From assembly GCA_023678885.1 (NCBI GenBank), contig CM042975.1:32644729-32708728 (forward strand): DNA of 64,000 nucleotides. The letters are read 5' to 3'. The position numbers and the translations under genes were made by a program. The stretch is from Pogostemon cablin. Lineage: Eukaryota > Streptophyta > Magnoliopsida > Lamiales > Lamiaceae. The notes beneath the pieces are model-generated. The model had not been told where the DNA came from. It saw only the letters and a list, made by a program, of their open reading frames with translations, and did not search any database. Shown in pieces: positions 63,973-64,000 of the stretch (its first letter is position 1; every line of letters starts with the position of its first letter).

Positions 63973-64000
63973 TGATCGGTGTCATTTTCACCTAGATTTT
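63973..64000 (+). repeat. Start of El4 3' LTR (partial)
   Basis: TGATCGGTGTCATTTTCACC matches the first bases of the 5' LTR at 58572. It is cut by the window edge. Confidence 0.85.

Larger units (their letters stand above)
58572..64000 (+). mobile_element. El4: Athila-like pol-less LTR element, 3' LTR runs off the window
   Basis: 5' LTR 58572-60189 (1618 bp), PBS at 60190, reading frame about 60410-61713, noncoding 3' module, PPT 63958-63972, and the first 28 bp of the 3' LTR from 63973 (TGATCGGTGTC). It inserted in the El3 5' LTR; the expected second target copy (GTAGT or GTAGA) lies outside the window. Confidence 0.88.

Overview
This window is nuclear DNA from a flowering plant, probably a eudicot. 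The evidence is intronless group-E (UGT71-like) glycosyltransferases, a hybrid proline-rich protein with a plant eight-cysteine domain, tRNA-Asp-primed Athila-like and Ty1/copia-type LTR elements, many Stowaway MITEs, and AT-rich spacers. I see no rRNA gene, complete tRNA gene, CRISPR array or bacterial-type operon. The species cannot be read from the sequence.

Layout. 1-7.1 kb is AT-rich repeat debris: a 71-bp tandem array in an LTR-like fragment, a tRNA-like patch, and a small element with a GC-rich core. 7.16-8.0 kb holds an intact HyPRP gene. 8.6-20.7 kb is an old Athila-like element (El2) whose 5' LTR was split by a young complete element (El1, 9880-16118, TSD GGAAC). 20.7-25.7 kb is a stack of hAT-like, SINE, Helitron-like, Stowaway and Mutator-like insertions. 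25.7-26.1 kb carries a two-exon gene for a small secreted cysteine-rich peptide (SCRP1). 26.8-28.2 kb is a junction: a glycosyltransferase 3' fragment joined to a 5'-truncated HyPRP pseudogene. 31.2-31.7 kb carries SCRP2. 32.3-35.8 kb is two nested solo LTRs. 35.9-37.4 kb is an intact UGT on the minus strand. 37.7-38.5 kb is another solo LTR. 40.2-44.5 kb is a UGT pseudogene split by a gag-only copia-type element. 45.6-47.1 kb is a second intact UGT. 49-50 kb is a palindrome-rich tandem array. 50.7-58.6 kb is a minus-strand gag-protease element (El3), whose promoter LTR was cut by a fourth element (El4) that runs off the window end.

How it fits together. The host genes fit one history. An ancestral HyPRP - SCRP - UGT block was tandemly duplicated with breakpoints inside the HyPRP and UGT coding regions (junction near 27018). 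That produced two SCRPs, one live HyPRP plus a dead one, and a stray UGT tail. Because the two copies can be aligned, many transposons are visible as filled versus empty sites.

The most unusual content is the El1-El4 family. No reverse transcriptase or integrase is visible in any element here. El1, El2 and El4 carry a shared reading frame of about 410-430 codons, with a coiled coil, an acidic stretch and a conserved basic C-terminus, in place of gag-pol. El3 carries gag-protease with no visible zinc knuckle. All four share a 3' module with a short hairpin about 45 nt after the stop and an internal copy of the polypurine tract. Their LTRs carry inverted repeats around CACG/CGTG or TTCG/CGAA, TATA boxes set in inverted repeats, and a covarying leader hairpin whose apical loops contain palindromes, possibly for RNA dimerisation.
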